Source of the DNA: Intestinimonas sp.
GTDB taxonomy: Bacteria > Bacillota > Clostridia > Oscillospirales > Oscillospiraceae
DNA: 64,000 nucleotides
Reading direction: 5' to 3'
Assembly (NCBI GenBank): GCA_022653075.1
Contig: JALCSB010000009.1
Location: 46,000-109,999, forward strand
Position numbers and translations under genes: made by a program
The notes under the pieces: generated by a model
The model's input: the letters and a program-made list of their open reading frames with translations, nothing else
What the model was told of the DNA's origin: nothing
Databases searched by the model: none
Shown here: positions 34,759 to 43,014 of the stretch, one piece after another
Layout: every line of letters starts with the position of its first letter
Numbering within the stretch: the first letter of the stretch is position 1

Positions 34759-35619
34759 GTGACCGTAGTCTACATAGATTCCCTGTTCCTGTTAAACTTT
34801 GTCATCAATTACTTACTGCTGCTGGCATCTGCCAGGTTAGCCGGAGAGGTAATTCACCGTCTGTGGTTGGCGCTGGGCGCGGCGCTGGGCGCGGGGTATG
34901 CAGCGGCGGTCTTTTTCCCGGGCATGGGATTTTTGCTTCACCCGCTGTGCAAGCTGGGGGTGGCGGTTCTGATGACCCTGGTTGGTTTTCGAAAAAGCCG
35001 GCGGCTGCTTCGCGTGACCCTGATATTTCTGGGACTGGCCTGTGCGCTGGGGGGCGGTATCTTTGCCATTGGGCTTCTGGGCGGAAGGACACTGACCCTC
35101 AAAAACGGTGTTCTCTACTCCAAGATGGATCTTAAAATGTTGCTGCTCTCCGCGTCGGTATGTTATTTAATCCTGTCGCTTGTATTCCGGCGGAGCGCCG
35201 GACACAGCGTGCGGGAACAGAAACCGGCTATTCTGAGCAGAAATGGAAAAAAGGTCGTTCTTACTGCGCTGCTGGATACTGGAAATACGCTCACCGACCC
35301 GGTTACGGGAAAGCCGGTGATGGTGGCGGACTGGCAACAGCTGACGCCGCTGCTGCCTTCCGGGGTCATGCTGGACGAACCGGCCCTGCGCACGCCGGTG
35401 GAAACGCTGGAGTGCCTGGCTGAGCAGGGTACAGCGTGTGGATTCCGGCTTCTGCCCTATCAGGCGGTAGGGGTGGAATGCGGTATGCTGCTGGCACTCA
35501 GCATGGAACGGGTGCAGGTTGGCGTACAGGATTATGGTTCTATTCTGGTGGCAATGTCACCAAACCGTATTTCCGACGGTGGTGGGTACAATGCCCTGAT
35601 TGGAATACCAAATGGGTAA
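34759..35619 (+). CDS. spoIIGA: Sigma-E processing peptidase SpoIIGA
   Basis: Membrane aspartic protease of the mother-cell septal membrane that cuts pro-SigE after a signal from the forespore. 286 residues: five hydrophobic helices in the first 150 residues ([47 protein letters not shown]...), then a soluble domain with the catalytic motif [19 protein letters not shown] and the conserved PYQAVG and NALIG segments. GTG 34759 follows GGGAGAAGG by 7 nt. Directly before sigE, its substrate gene. Confidence 0.93.
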   Translation: MTVVYIDSLFLLNFVINYLLLLASARLAGEVIHRLWLALGAALGAGYAAAVFFPGMGFLLHPLCKLGVAVLMTLVGFRKSRRLLRVTLIFLGLACALGGGIFAIGLLGGRTLTLKNGVLYSKMDLKMLLLSASVCYLILSLVFRRSAGHSVREQKPAILSRNGKKVVLTALLDTGNTLTDPVTGKPVMVADWQQLTPLLPSGVMLDEPALRTPVETLECLAEQGTACGFRLLPYQAVGVECGMLLALSMERVQVGVQDYGSILVAMSPNRISDGGGYNALIGIPNG

Positions 35620-35636
35620 GTGGGAGAGTGATAACC

Positions 35637-36359
35637 GTGAAACTTTGGATTCTTCGTGGTTATGTTATGACGCAGCGAATATTGGCTCGGCTGGGCCTGA
35701 AACTGCCGGGTAAAATTATGTATATTGGCGGTAGTGACACACTGCCGCCGCCGCTGACCCGTGATGAGGAATCAGGGCTTATCGCACGTCTGGATCAGGG
35801 AGATGAGAGTATAAAATCTCAGCTCATTGAACGCAACCTCCGGCTGGTGGTCTACATTGCCCGCCGCTTCGAAAATACGGGCATCAACATAGAGGACTTG
35901 ATTTCTATTGGAACGATCGGTCTCATTAAGGCGATTAATACATATCAGCCCGCAAAAAATATTAAACTGGCCACTTATGCATCCCGGTGCATCGAAAACG
36001 AAATCCTCATGTATCTGCGGAAAACGGCTAATCTGAAAAGTGAAGTATCCCTCGATGAACCTCTCAACACAGACTGGGACGGCAACGAGCTTCTGCTGTC
36101 CGATATTCTTGGGACGGATACCGATCTTGTAATGAAGCCGCTGGAAGCGGATGTAGACCGTAAACTGCTGTCCGACGCCATTGAAAAACTGGCGGAGCGG
36201 GAGCGGGTTATTATTACGCTGCGTTTCGGCCTAAACGGGCGTCCCGAGCAGACACAAAAAGAGGTGGCCGACCGTCTTGGGATTTCGCAGTCTTATATTT
36301 CCAGGCTGGAAAAGCGAATTATTTTACGCCTGCGGCGTGAGATTCTCCGCATGCTATAA
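35637..36359 (+). CDS. sigE: RNA polymerase sporulation sigma factor SigE (pro-form)
   Basis: Early mother-cell sigma factor. From GTG 35637 (GGGAG 10 nt upstream) 240 residues, almost the Bacillus length. The first 30 residues (KLWILRGYV...[20 protein letters not shown]) are the pro-sequence removed by SpoIIGA. Core motifs: [33 protein letters not shown] (region 2), [18 protein letters not shown] (2.4), [19 protein letters not shown], and the region 4 helix-turn-helix [21 protein letters not shown]. Expected to transcribe sipL and spoIVA in this window. Confidence 0.97.
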   Translation: MKLWILRGYVMTQRILARLGLKLPGKIMYIGGSDTLPPPLTRDEESGLIARLDQGDESIKSQLIERNLRLVVYIARRFENTGINIEDLISIGTIGLIKAINTYQPAKNIKLATYASRCIENEILMYLRKTANLKSEVSLDEPLNTDWDGNELLLSDILGTDTDLVMKPLEADVDRKLLSDAIEKLAERERVIITLRFGLNGRPEQTQKEVADRLGISQSYISRLEKRIILRLRREILRML

Positions 36360-36428
36360 GGTCAACGCAGATCAGGAAAGTCCATCGAAAAGCGTCATAC
36401 GATAAAAAATATCCCGCCGCCCGACTCC

Positions 36429-36469
36429 GTATGAAACACGAGCCGGGGGAGATACTGTAAACACAGTAT
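36429..36469 (+). promoter_or_regulatory. Possible forespore-type promoter and dyad before sigG
   Basis: GTATGA (36429-36434), 16 nt, GATACTG (36451-36457) loosely matches sigma-F/G promoters. The -10 overlaps a perfect 7-bp inverted repeat atactgt / acagtat with a 4-nt loop (36452-36469). Confidence 0.35.
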
Positions 36470-36490
36470 TTGTGGCGGGAGGGAAACACT

Positions 36491-37261
36491 GTGCAGGGAA
36501 AGGTTGAAATCTGCGGCGTCAACACATCCAGGTTAAAGGTTCTGAAAGGCGAGGAAACCATGGAACTGCTCCGCCGTACAAAGCAAGGGGATACCAAGGC
36601 GCGCGAGGAGCTGATCGCAGGAAATCTGCGTCTGGTGCTCTCCGTAATTCAAAAATTTTCCAGCCGCGGTGAAAATGCGGACGACTTATTCCAGGTCGGC
36701 TGTATTGGTCTCATTAAAGCCATTGATAATTTTAATGTGGATTTGGATGTGCGGTTCAGTACCTACGGGGTACCCATGATTGTAGGAGAAATACGCCGCT
36801 ACCTACGGGACAACAGCGCCGTCCGGGTGTCGCGGTCCATGCGCGACACCGCGTACAAGGTGCTTCAGGCTAAGGAAAAATACATGGCGGAGCATCAGAA
36901 AGAGCCCACGGTGGATGAAATTGCAAAAATACTGGGGCTCCAGCGTGAGGATATCGTATTTGCGCTGGATGCGATTATGGACCCCGTTTCTCTGTATGAG
37001 CCGATTTACTCCGACGGCGGGGACGCCATCTGCGTGATGGACCAGGTGCGGGACAGCAAAAACACCGATGAAAGCTGGCTGGAGCAGATTGCCTTGCGGG
37101 AGGCGATCTCAAGACTTTCCGAACGGGAAAAACACATTCTGAGCCTTCGATTTTTTGAGGGGAAAACGCAGATGGAGGTCTCTTCGGAAGTCGGGATCTC
37201 TCAGGCGCAGGTTTCAAGGCTGGAAAAAAACGCGATCCGCCAAATTAAAAAGAACCTCTAA
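36491..37261 (+). CDS. sigG: RNA polymerase sporulation sigma factor SigG
   Basis: Late forespore sigma factor, 256 residues. It begins with the SigG-specific KVEICGVNTSRLKVLK (the anti-sigma/SpoIIAB-contact N-terminus), then GNLRLVLSVIQKFSSRGENADDLFQVGCIGLIKAIDNF (region 2), FSTYGVPMIVGEIRRYLRDN, DPVSLYEPIYSDGGDAI and the region 4 GKTQMEVSSEVGISQAQVSRLEK. GTG 36491 with GGGAGGG 7 nt upstream; an ATG 21 nt further up overlaps that site. The spoIIGA-sigE-sigG order is conserved in endospore formers. Confidence 0.97.
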   Translation: MQGKVEICGVNTSRLKVLKGEETMELLRRTKQGDTKAREELIAGNLRLVLSVIQKFSSRGENADDLFQVGCIGLIKAIDNFNVDLDVRFSTYGVPMIVGEIRRYLRDNSAVRVSRSMRDTAYKVLQAKEKYMAEHQKEPTVDEIAKILGLQREDIVFALDAIMDPVSLYEPIYSDGGDAICVMDQVRDSKNTDESWLEQIALREAISRLSEREKHILSLRFFEGKTQMEVSSEVGISQAQVSRLEKNAIRQIKKNL

Positions 37262-37268
37262 ATCTTTC

Positions 37269-37293
37269 CGCATACCATTTGTATGGCATGCGG
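37269..37293. terminator. Hairpin between sigG and the convergent hydrolase gene
   Basis: 11-bp stem ccgcataccat / atggcatgcgg (one A-C mismatch), TTGT loop, without a T tract. Possibly a weak bidirectional terminator. Confidence 0.4.
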
Positions 37294-37344
37294 ATTACAT
37301 AGACAAACTGATCAGGCTGGGCTGCTGCTGTGGTCCGGCATTTT

Positions 37345-38211
37345 TCATGGCGTTATGTCCCACTGGCGCGGGTCCAGTCCGTATAGCTGAACAATCTCAA
37401 AGAGAGGTGAACAGGCCAAATCGCGGGCGGTCACCATATGCCCGCCTCCGCCATTTACGTCATATCCAAAATGCTGGAACACATACCAGACCAGGTAGGT
37501 GCAATTGACCCCAAAATCTCCATCAGTGGTATCCGGGATTTTGCTGCTGAACAGCCCCGCGGTCAGATGGTAGGGTACGCCACAAACCTTGGAAGCGGCA
37601 TAATCTGCAATTTGCTGCCGGAATTCCGGCGTGGAATCCTTCAGCCGGAGCACGAGATAGGTAGAATAATTACGCCAGTGCTCTATGTCAACCAGAGTAG
37701 AATCCGTACCGACAACAATTGCTTCCAAGCTGATACCCCGTGCCGCATCAACTACAATACCGGCATGGCCATGCCGCCAACCAACCGAATGGGTAGAAAA
37801 AGTCAGAATAACATCACCGTTTTGTAAATCAGCGAATTCCGGCGCCTGTGCGCCCGAAAGGCGATCCTCCTCGACCAAAAAGCCGAAAAGCGGTGCGCAG
37901 GTGACCGGTACATCGGCAAAAAAAGCGTGCTGAATGGCTTTGATTTTCTCCATTCCGCTTACCGGATCTTTCATCAGCCGGTCAACTGCGCACCGGGATA
38001 ACCCAGTCTGCAAAAAAAGAAGATGATAGTCTGCCTCCGTATAGGAGGGACTTGCAAGAACAGAAGACAAGTCCTCCATGGCATAATCCGGCCGGAACGG
38101 CGAATCCAGACGCACCCAAACCGTCTGAAGCAAAATCAGAGTGAGCAGGCACAGGCAAAGCGCCGCATAGAACCGGCTCCAGAGTCGGCCGGGCCGACCG
38201 AATCGCTTCAT
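37345..38211 (-). CDS. Membrane-anchored YiiX-type papain-like hydrolase
   Basis: 288 residues. An N-terminal membrane anchor (about residues 12-34, FYAALCLCLLTLILLQTVWV) is followed by an extracytoplasmic domain. LQNGDVILTFSTHSVGWRHGHAGIVVDAARG carries the His-containing strand, and GDFGVNCTYLVWYVFQHFGYDV the likely catalytic Cys, the circularly permuted NlpC/P60 (YiiX/YebB-like) arrangement. Such enzymes act on peptidoglycan, lipids or amide bonds; the substrate is not evident. The ATG at 38211 has GAGGTGA 8 nt upstream. Lying between sigG and ylmC, it may have a sporulation-related wall role (inference). Confidence 0.72.
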   Translation of the reverse strand: MKRFGRPGRLWSRFYAALCLCLLTLILLQTVWVRLDSPFRPDYAMEDLSSVLASPSYTEADYHLLFLQTGLSRCAVDRLMKDPVSGMEKIKAIQHAFFADVPVTCAPLFGFLVEEDRLSGAQAPEFADLQNGDVILTFSTHSVGWRHGHAGIVVDAARGISLEAIVVGTDSTLVDIEHWRNYSTYLVLRLKDSTPEFRQQIADYAASKVCGVPYHLTAGLFSSKIPDTTDGDFGVNCTYLVWYVFQHFGYDVNGGGGHMVTARDLACSPLFEIVQLYGLDPRQWDITP

Positions 38212-38294
38212 TGTAGTATTCACCTCATAGTACAAGCGGAGAGCCGCATAAATATAGCAGGATGAGACGGAGCGCCGGGAAGGGAGGACTCGAA

Positions 38295-38576
38295 ATGGAA
38301 AGTCGGATTACCGAACTGCGAGATAAAGAAATTATCAATATCAGCGACGGCTGCCGGTTCGGCTTCGTGGGAGATGTAGAGGTTGATTTGGAAACCGGGA
38401 GGGTGCGGGCGCTTGTGGTGCCCGGACGTCTGAGGCTGTTCGGCTTGTTGGGCAGGGAAGACGACCATGTGTTTCCATGGGAGGCGATTCGGCGTTTTGG
38501 AGAAGACATCATTCTGGTAGAGGCGGAATCGACGCAGATAACACACGGCCGCAGACCCAGGCGCCGTTTGGAGTAA
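38295..38576 (+). CDS. ylmC: YlmC/YmxH family sporulation protein (PRC-barrel)
   Basis: A 93-residue PRC-barrel protein: SRITELRDKEIINISDGCRFGFVGDVEVDLETGRVRALVV then EDDHVFPWEAIRRFGEDIILVE, the YlmC/YmxH signature. Members are linked to sporulation, but their mechanism is unknown. ATG 38295 has AAGGGAGG 7 nt upstream. Divergent from the hydrolase gene and downstream of sigG, a frequent clostridial location. Confidence 0.88.
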   Translation: MESRITELRDKEIINISDGCRFGFVGDVEVDLETGRVRALVVPGRLRLFGLLGREDDHVFPWEAIRRFGEDIILVEAESTQITHGRRPRRRLE

Positions 38577-38624
38577 GCAAATCCGCCGGATAGTTCAGTT
38601 TCTCCCGGCAGAGAGAAAAAATTC

Positions 38625-38653
38625 TTGCATTTTGGGGTATACTATGCTAAAAT
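38625..38653 (+). promoter_or_regulatory. Promoter for rpsB
   Basis: TTGCAT (38625-38630), 17 nt, TAAAAT (38648-38653), followed by a leader of about 100 nt. Confidence 0.6.
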
Positions 38654-38659
38654 ACCATA

Positions 38660-38755
38660 GCATTCCACACAGGGGCAGAGCCAAAGTCGTGTGTCAGACT
38701 GACTGGCGGAGGCGATGAAGCTCCCGGAGGTACAACTAAAAATTAGGAGGAAATA
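38660..38755 (+). ncRNA. Structured-looking rpsB leader (candidate S2 autoregulatory element)
   Basis: The untranslated leader between the promoter and the rpsB ribosome binding site (TAGGAGG) contains complementary segments such as ACAC/GTGT and GGAG/CTCC around a GC-rich core. Ribosomal protein operons are often autoregulated through such leaders; no known motif was matched, so this is a suggestion only. Confidence 0.3.
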
Positions 38756-38761
38756 AAATTT

Positions 38762-39499
38762 ATGGCAGTCGTATCTATGAAACAGCTTCTTGAAGCAGGT
38801 GTACATTTTGGTCATCAGACCCGCCGCTGGAACCCTAAAATGGCCACTTACATCTATACGGAGCGCAACGGTATCTATATTATCGATCTTCAGAAAACCG
38901 TAAAGAAGCTGGACGAGGCCTATAATTTCGTTCGTGATCTGGCCGCTAACGGTCAGTCCGTTCTGTTTGTCGGTACAAAGAAACAGGCGCAGGAAGCGAT
39001 TAGAGAAGAAGCTACCCGTTGCGGTATGTTTTTTGTCAATGCCCGTTGGCTGGGCGGTATGCTTACCAACTTTAAGACCATGCGCGGCCGTGTGGACCGT
39101 CTAAATCAGTTAAAGAAGATGCAGGAGGACGGTACCTTTGATATGCTTCCCAAGAAGGAAGTTATGAAGCACATGGTCGAGATTGCAAAGCTGGAGAAAT
39201 ATCTGGGCGGCGTAGTGGAAATGAAAAAGCTGCCTGGTGCTCTGTTTGTGGTTGATCCCCGTAAGGAGCGCAATGCTATCAACGAAGCCCGCAAGCTCGG
39301 TATTCCCATTGTCGCTATCGTGGATACAAACTGCGACCCGGATGAAATTGATTATGTGATTCCCGGCAATGATGACGCAATTCGTGCGATCCGACTCATT
39401 TCCGGCGTAATGGCAAATGCCGTTCAAGAGAGCCGTCAGGGTGAGGACAACGCTGAGGACGAGACAGATAAGGTTAACAAGGCTCCCGCCGAGGCATAA
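38762..39499 (+). CDS. rpsB: 30S ribosomal protein S2
   Basis: 245 residues with S2 signatures: [55 protein letters not shown] and [25 protein letters not shown]. An acidic C-terminal tail follows. ATG 38762 with AGGAGG upstream. Normally co-transcribed with tsf, but a strong terminator lies between them here. Confidence 0.98.
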   Translation: MAVVSMKQLLEAGVHFGHQTRRWNPKMATYIYTERNGIYIIDLQKTVKKLDEAYNFVRDLAANGQSVLFVGTKKQAQEAIREEATRCGMFFVNARWLGGMLTNFKTMRGRVDRLNQLKKMQEDGTFDMLPKKEVMKHMVEIAKLEKYLGGVVEMKKLPGALFVVDPRKERNAINEARKLGIPIVAIVDTNCDPDEIDYVIPGNDDAIRAIRLISGVMANAVQESRQGEDNAEDETDKVNKAPAEA

Positions 39500-39525
39500 A
39501 GTCCTGTATCACTTAAATAAGTGGG

Positions 39526-39555
39526 TGCCCGCCGGCACGTCGGCGGGCATTTTTT
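39526..39555 (+). terminator. Terminator between rpsB and tsf
   Basis: Perfect 9-bp GC-rich stem tgcccgccg / cggcgggca, 6-nt loop, TTTTTT. It likely lowers tsf relative to rpsB transcription. Confidence 0.85.
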
Positions 39556-39591
39556 ACGGAATGAAAACAAAAAATAATGGAGGTTATTCAT

Positions 39592-40530
39592 ATGGCTTTT
39601 ACCGCAAAAGATGTGCAGACTCTGCGCGAAATAACCGGCTGCGGCATGTTGGACTGTAAGAAGGCGTTGACTGAGTCCGCCGGAGACATGGACAAGGCAG
39701 TTGAAGTTCTGCGTGAAAAGGGCTTGGCTGCTTCTCAGAAGAAAGCCGGCCGTATCTCTGCGGAAGGTGCCGCTTACGCTGCTGTGGAGAACGGTGTGGG
39801 TGCAATCGTTGAGGTTAACGCCGAAACCGACTTTGTGGGAAAAAACGAAAAGTTCATTGAATTTGTTAAGGGTGTGGCCCAAATTGTGATCAAGTCCAAT
39901 CCTTCCAGCCTGGAAGATCTGATGGCCAAACCCTACCTGGATACCGGGCGTACGGTTTTGGAGGAACAGCAGGAGAAGGTCCTCGTGATTGGCGAGAACA
40001 TTAAGGTCCGCCGTTTCGCACGTTACGATACCGGCGTGACGGTCGCTTATGTTCACATGGGAGGACGGATCGGCGTACTGGTCAATATGGAGGTATCCGA
40101 TAACCTGAAGGACAGCGCCGCCGTAACAGAGCTAGGTAAGGATGTAGCGATGCAGATTGCCGCCATGAATCCTAAATATCTGGACAGCACTTCTGTCCCC
40201 GCCGAGGAGCAGGAGAAGGAACACGAGATTCAGCTGGCCAAGGCAATTGAAGAGAATAAGGCTAAGAAGATGCCCGAGGAAAAAGCAAAAATGATAGCCG
40301 CTAATATGGTAAAGGGCCGTATGAATAAGTTCTTTGAGGAAATTTGCCTTGTGAATCAGCCCTATGTCAAGGAAAATAAGCTTACGGTGGAGCAACACGT
40401 GAAAAACGTAGCCAAGGAATTGGGCGGAACCATAGTGTTAAAAGGATTTGTCCGCTTTGAAAAAGGTGAAGGCATCGAAAAAAAGCAGGAGAATTTCGCT
40501 GAGGAAATTGCAAAGCAGCTGAAAAAGTAA
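39592..40530 (+). CDS. tsf: Translation elongation factor Ts
   Basis: Nucleotide exchange factor for EF-Tu. 312 residues: N-terminal UBA-like TAKDVQTLREITGCGMLDCKKAL, the EF-Tu-contact core TDFVGKNEKF (TDF motif), then VAYVHMGGRIGVLV and VNQPYVKENKLTVEQHVK. ATG 39592 has GGAGG 9 nt upstream; an ATG 15 nt earlier overlaps that site. After it, the usual neighbour pyrH is displaced by about 6.3 kb. Confidence 0.97.
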   Translation: MAFTAKDVQTLREITGCGMLDCKKALTESAGDMDKAVEVLREKGLAASQKKAGRISAEGAAYAAVENGVGAIVEVNAETDFVGKNEKFIEFVKGVAQIVIKSNPSSLEDLMAKPYLDTGRTVLEEQQEKVLVIGENIKVRRFARYDTGVTVAYVHMGGRIGVLVNMEVSDNLKDSAAVTELGKDVAMQIAAMNPKYLDSTSVPAEEQEKEHEIQLAKAIEENKAKKMPEEKAKMIAANMVKGRMNKFFEEICLVNQPYVKENKLTVEQHVKNVAKELGGTIVLKGFVRFEKGEGIEKKQENFAEEIAKQLKK

Positions 40531-40543
40531 ATGTTTTGTCCCA

Positions 40544-40609
40544 CTCGCACCCAACTTGACCAAAAATCTCGCCATTTTGACCGCTTGACACCCCCTATTC
40601 TCGCCAACT
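40544..40609. repeat. Degenerate direct repeats, possibly an insertion-sequence end
   Basis: Three related units: CTCGCACCCAACTTGACC (40544-40561), CTCGCCATTTTGACC (40568-40582) and CTCGCCAACT (40600-40609). Multiple short repeats at an end are a feature of IS21-type elements, but no transposase remains, so this is a guess. Confidence 0.35.
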
Positions 40610-40701
40610 CAGATGAATTCATTTTGTCTGTCCAGTTCGGCAATCAGCGGTCCGGCAATATTCGGCATCCATTCCGGAGTTAACTTATAATCAGCACTTT
40701 T

Positions 40702-40746
40702 AAGAGCCTGAGATGCACCAAATCGGTGTGTTTCAGGCTCTTTTTT
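40702..40746 (+). terminator. Terminator downstream of tsf
   Basis: 10-bp outer stem aagagcctga / tcaggctctt with an inner gcacc/ggtgt helix and TTTTTT tail. Confidence 0.8.
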
Positions 40747-40840
40747 GCCATTTTAAGACGGGCGTGGGGTTCAAATGGCGCCGTGAGAGGGAAAAGAGGG
40801 GCTGTTTGCGGCCTGTATTGCTGCCTGAGATAGAGTACGT

Positions 40841-41494
40841 TTATAGAAAATGCGCCATGGAATCCATATCCTCCTGCAAAGACTTGAGAAATAAATTTAC
40901 ATGATACCCGTCTGTTGCGGCATGGTGGCAGGTTAAGGAAAGCGGCATTAGAATGCGCCCGTCCCTTTCTGTAAATTTCCCGGCTTCCACAGAGGGGAAG
41001 TAATAGGGCTTATTCTCATAGCTGTGAACGGCAAAATGCTCGAAACTGACCCAGGGAATACAGGAAACCGTATAGGAATTCGCCGGAGGCGGTGTCTGCG
41101 GCTGGGACAGAACTCCGTGATTTCCGCCAAATTGAAGCTGATTGTCGAGATAACCCTGATAAAACGCCGGAAAGGATTCCTGATACTCTGTCCACATCAG
41201 GGAAAAGGTTTTGTCATCCTCGTGAAATGAGGCGTACAGCGGTGTGAGCACATCAAAATATCCCAGTGCTCCGTTCTGCTCGGTAACCTTGAATTCCACC
41301 TGCCGGTTCAGATTCTTGGTGACGAGCCATAGGTACGCGGGAAAGAATTTTAGCCCCGCGGCTTTCAGTGTGCGCCGCAGACGGGTTACATCCATGTTGA
41401 CGGTCAGGGAATAACCGGTGGGAGCCATTTTGGAAAAATAATAAAACATCTGACCTCGCGGCCAGCTCTGCAAATCAATCGGTGTAAATTTCAT
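40841..41494 (-). CDS. Chloramphenicol acetyltransferase-like protein (CatA type)
   Basis: 217 residues, the normal CatA length. It has the trimer-type CAT layout: SLTVNMDVTRLRRTLKAAGLKFFPAYLWLVT near the N-terminus, SFEHFAVHSYENKPYYFPSVEAGKF, and the catalytic HHAATDGYH with His191 and Asp195 spaced HxxxD near the C-terminus. CatA enzymes acetylate chloramphenicol; members in gut clostridia can be intrinsic with untested activity, so resistance is only predicted. ATG with GGAGG and AAGGAG upstream. Convergent to tsf and part of the accessory insertion. Confidence 0.88.
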   Translation of the reverse strand: MKFTPIDLQSWPRGQMFYYFSKMAPTGYSLTVNMDVTRLRRTLKAAGLKFFPAYLWLVTKNLNRQVEFKVTEQNGALGYFDVLTPLYASFHEDDKTFSLMWTEYQESFPAFYQGYLDNQLQFGGNHGVLSQPQTPPPANSYTVSCIPWVSFEHFAVHSYENKPYYFPSVEAGKFTERDGRILMPLSLTCHHAATDGYHVNLFLKSLQEDMDSMAHFL

Positions 41495-41568
41495 GTGACT
41501 GCATCTCCTTTTCCTCCAGAATATCGTTGGAATCAGAAAATTACAACCAACGCACCGTAGAGTTCAAA

Positions 41569-41612
41569 AAAGTGGAAGGGGCGGTCATAAGAAAGACAGC
41601 CACTTCCACTTT
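41569..41612 (-). terminator. Terminator after the DUF2000 gene (minus strand)
   Basis: 10-bp stem aaagtggaag / cttccacttt with a long loop; read on the minus strand it ends in TTTTTT. Confidence 0.65.
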
Positions 41613-41693
41613 GTACTTAATTATGAATGAGTCAAGGTATCCGTATATGTTGCACTGTTAGATTGAACCATGATACCCGTTTGTATTTCCAGT

Positions 41694-42116
41694 TTATCGT
41701 AATAACGGTAAGCTGCCCGTCAGCCTGCTGACCTTTTTCTTTTCGCCGCAAATGGCAATTCCCCAATAGGCAAGGTCGCTTTGAGATGTACCGGCCATCT
41801 TGTTCCTATAGTCCTCATAAACCTTGCAGCTTTGCGCCAAGTCGGAAAAGTCAACGGTAAAAAGGTCTGCATATGCAGCGTCATAAAGCTTTGCGCGAAG
41901 CTCTTTTAAGTTATCTGGGCTTGTCTTTAAGATAGGCAGCGGGATTTCAATAATGCCTAAATGCTGCCCACCGTCCTTGTCAAATACATCGACACCTACC
42001 AGTTCTGGCATACGTTTCCCCAAGGTCATGCCTAAAATTGCCGCAGTGTTTGCAATGATACCAATTGGTAGATTCTCATCTATTACGATGACGCATTTTT
42101 CAGTTTCCGGATTCAT
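41694..42116 (-). CDS. DUF2000 family protein
   Basis: 140 residues matching the DUF2000 pattern: CVIVIDENLPIGIIANTAAILGMTLGK at the start (a peptidyl-tRNA-hydrolase-II-like fold), GGQHLGIIEIPLPILKT, and a C-terminal YWGIAICGEKKKV. Function unknown. It overlaps the preceding EamA gene by 17 nt and is the last gene of an AraC-EamA-DUF2000 operon. Confidence 0.85.
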   Translation of the reverse strand: MNPETEKCVIVIDENLPIGIIANTAAILGMTLGKRMPELVGVDVFDKDGGQHLGIIEIPLPILKTSPDNLKELRAKLYDAAYADLFTVDFSDLAQSCKVYEDYRNKMAGTSQSDLAYWGIAICGEKKKVSRLTGSLPLLR

Positions 42117-43014
42117 TCATCAATTCTTCTTTCTTTTTCGGTTTTGATACGGATACAAATAATCCTGCCATGGTCAGTACAATGCCCACGGCTGAAATCC
42201 ATGTGATTTGCTCATGCAGTATCAGGACAGAGGCAATGACCGTAATCACAGGTACCAAGTATATGTAGACACAGGTTTTGACCGCGCCCAGCACCTTCAC
42301 AGCAAAATTCCATGTGACAAAACAGAGTGCCGATGCGCCAATCCCAAGAAAAATGATATTGAACAAATATGTTGGATTTGAGAATCTTGATATATTCCAG
42401 CGAAAGTCAAACAAAAACAGCGCTGGTATCATAAAGACAAGCCCGTATGCAAATACCCGTCGTGTCGTCTGAATGGTGTGATAGCCAAAGCTGCTGATTT
42501 TTCTGGTTATGACCGAATAACAGGCCCAAACGAATGCCGCCAGTAACGATAGAAGGTCACCGATTGGGTTAAGCTGCAACGCCGTTCCCTTAACGCTGAT
42601 CAGGAAAATGCCACTCATGGCAATCACAAAGCCCATAAAGAAATGGACTCTTAGTTTTTCCTCGTTTTTTAGTACCAGCCTTGATAAAATTGCTGTGAAA
42701 AACGGAGCGACCGAGATAATAACACCCACATTGGATGCCTGTGTATAGGTGAGGGCGATGTTCTCCAAAAGATAGTAAACGCAGATGCCGGTAAGCCCTG
42801 CGAGGGCAAAGGTTAACTCCTGCTTTCGGTTGGTAACGCGCAGTCTGTGCGGATACACCAAAAGCAGTGCGGCAAAGCCCATGGCAAACCGAAAAAATAA
42901 GATTTCAATGGGCTGAAAGTCCAGCAGCAGTACCTTAGTGGAAACAAAGGTGGTTCCCCAAATCATGATTGTAAGCAGTGCGGCGAAATGTCCTGCACTA
43001 TGTGTTATCCTCAT
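42100..43014 (-). CDS. EamA/DMT family transporter
   Basis: 304 residues with ten hydrophobic segments in two five-helix EamA repeats (first: AALLTIMIWGTTFVSTKVLLL; second: LLSLLAAFVWACYSVITRKIS). The DMT superfamily exports amino acids, nucleosides and other metabolites; substrate unknown. ATG 43014 follows AAAGGAG; an upstream in-frame extension runs into the AraC gene and is rejected. Overlaps the araC-type gene by 17 nt and the DUF2000 gene by 17 nt. Confidence 0.9.
   Translation of the reverse strand: MRITHSAGHFAALLTIMIWGTTFVSTKVLLLDFQPIEILFFRFAMGFAALLLVYPHRLRVTNRKQELTFALAGLTGICVYYLLENIALTYTQASNVGVIISVAPFFTAILSRLVLKNEEKLRVHFFMGFVIAMSGIFLISVKGTALQLNPIGDLLSLLAAFVWACYSVITRKISSFGYHTIQTTRRVFAYGLVFMIPALFLFDFRWNISRFSNPTYLFNIIFLGIGASALCFVTWNFAVKVLGAVKTCVYIYLVPVITVIASVLILHEQITWISAVGIVLTMAGLFVSVSKPKKKEELMNESGN

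Larger units (their letters stand above)
40531..40840. other. Gene-free stretch after tsf with degenerate repeats and a terminator
   Basis: About 310 nt without a credible gene. It holds three degenerate direct repeats (40544-40609) and the 40702-40746 terminator. It marks the left edge of the accessory DNA inserted between tsf and pyrH. A minus-strand fragment reading MPNIAGPLIAELDRQNEFI then stop (about 40616-40672) could be the end of a lost gene. Confidence 0.4.

Noticed and set aside
36391..36420. GTCATACG as a sigma-E -35 box before sigG
   Set aside because: Fourteen nt downstream there is only a GC-rich sequence, no -10 box.
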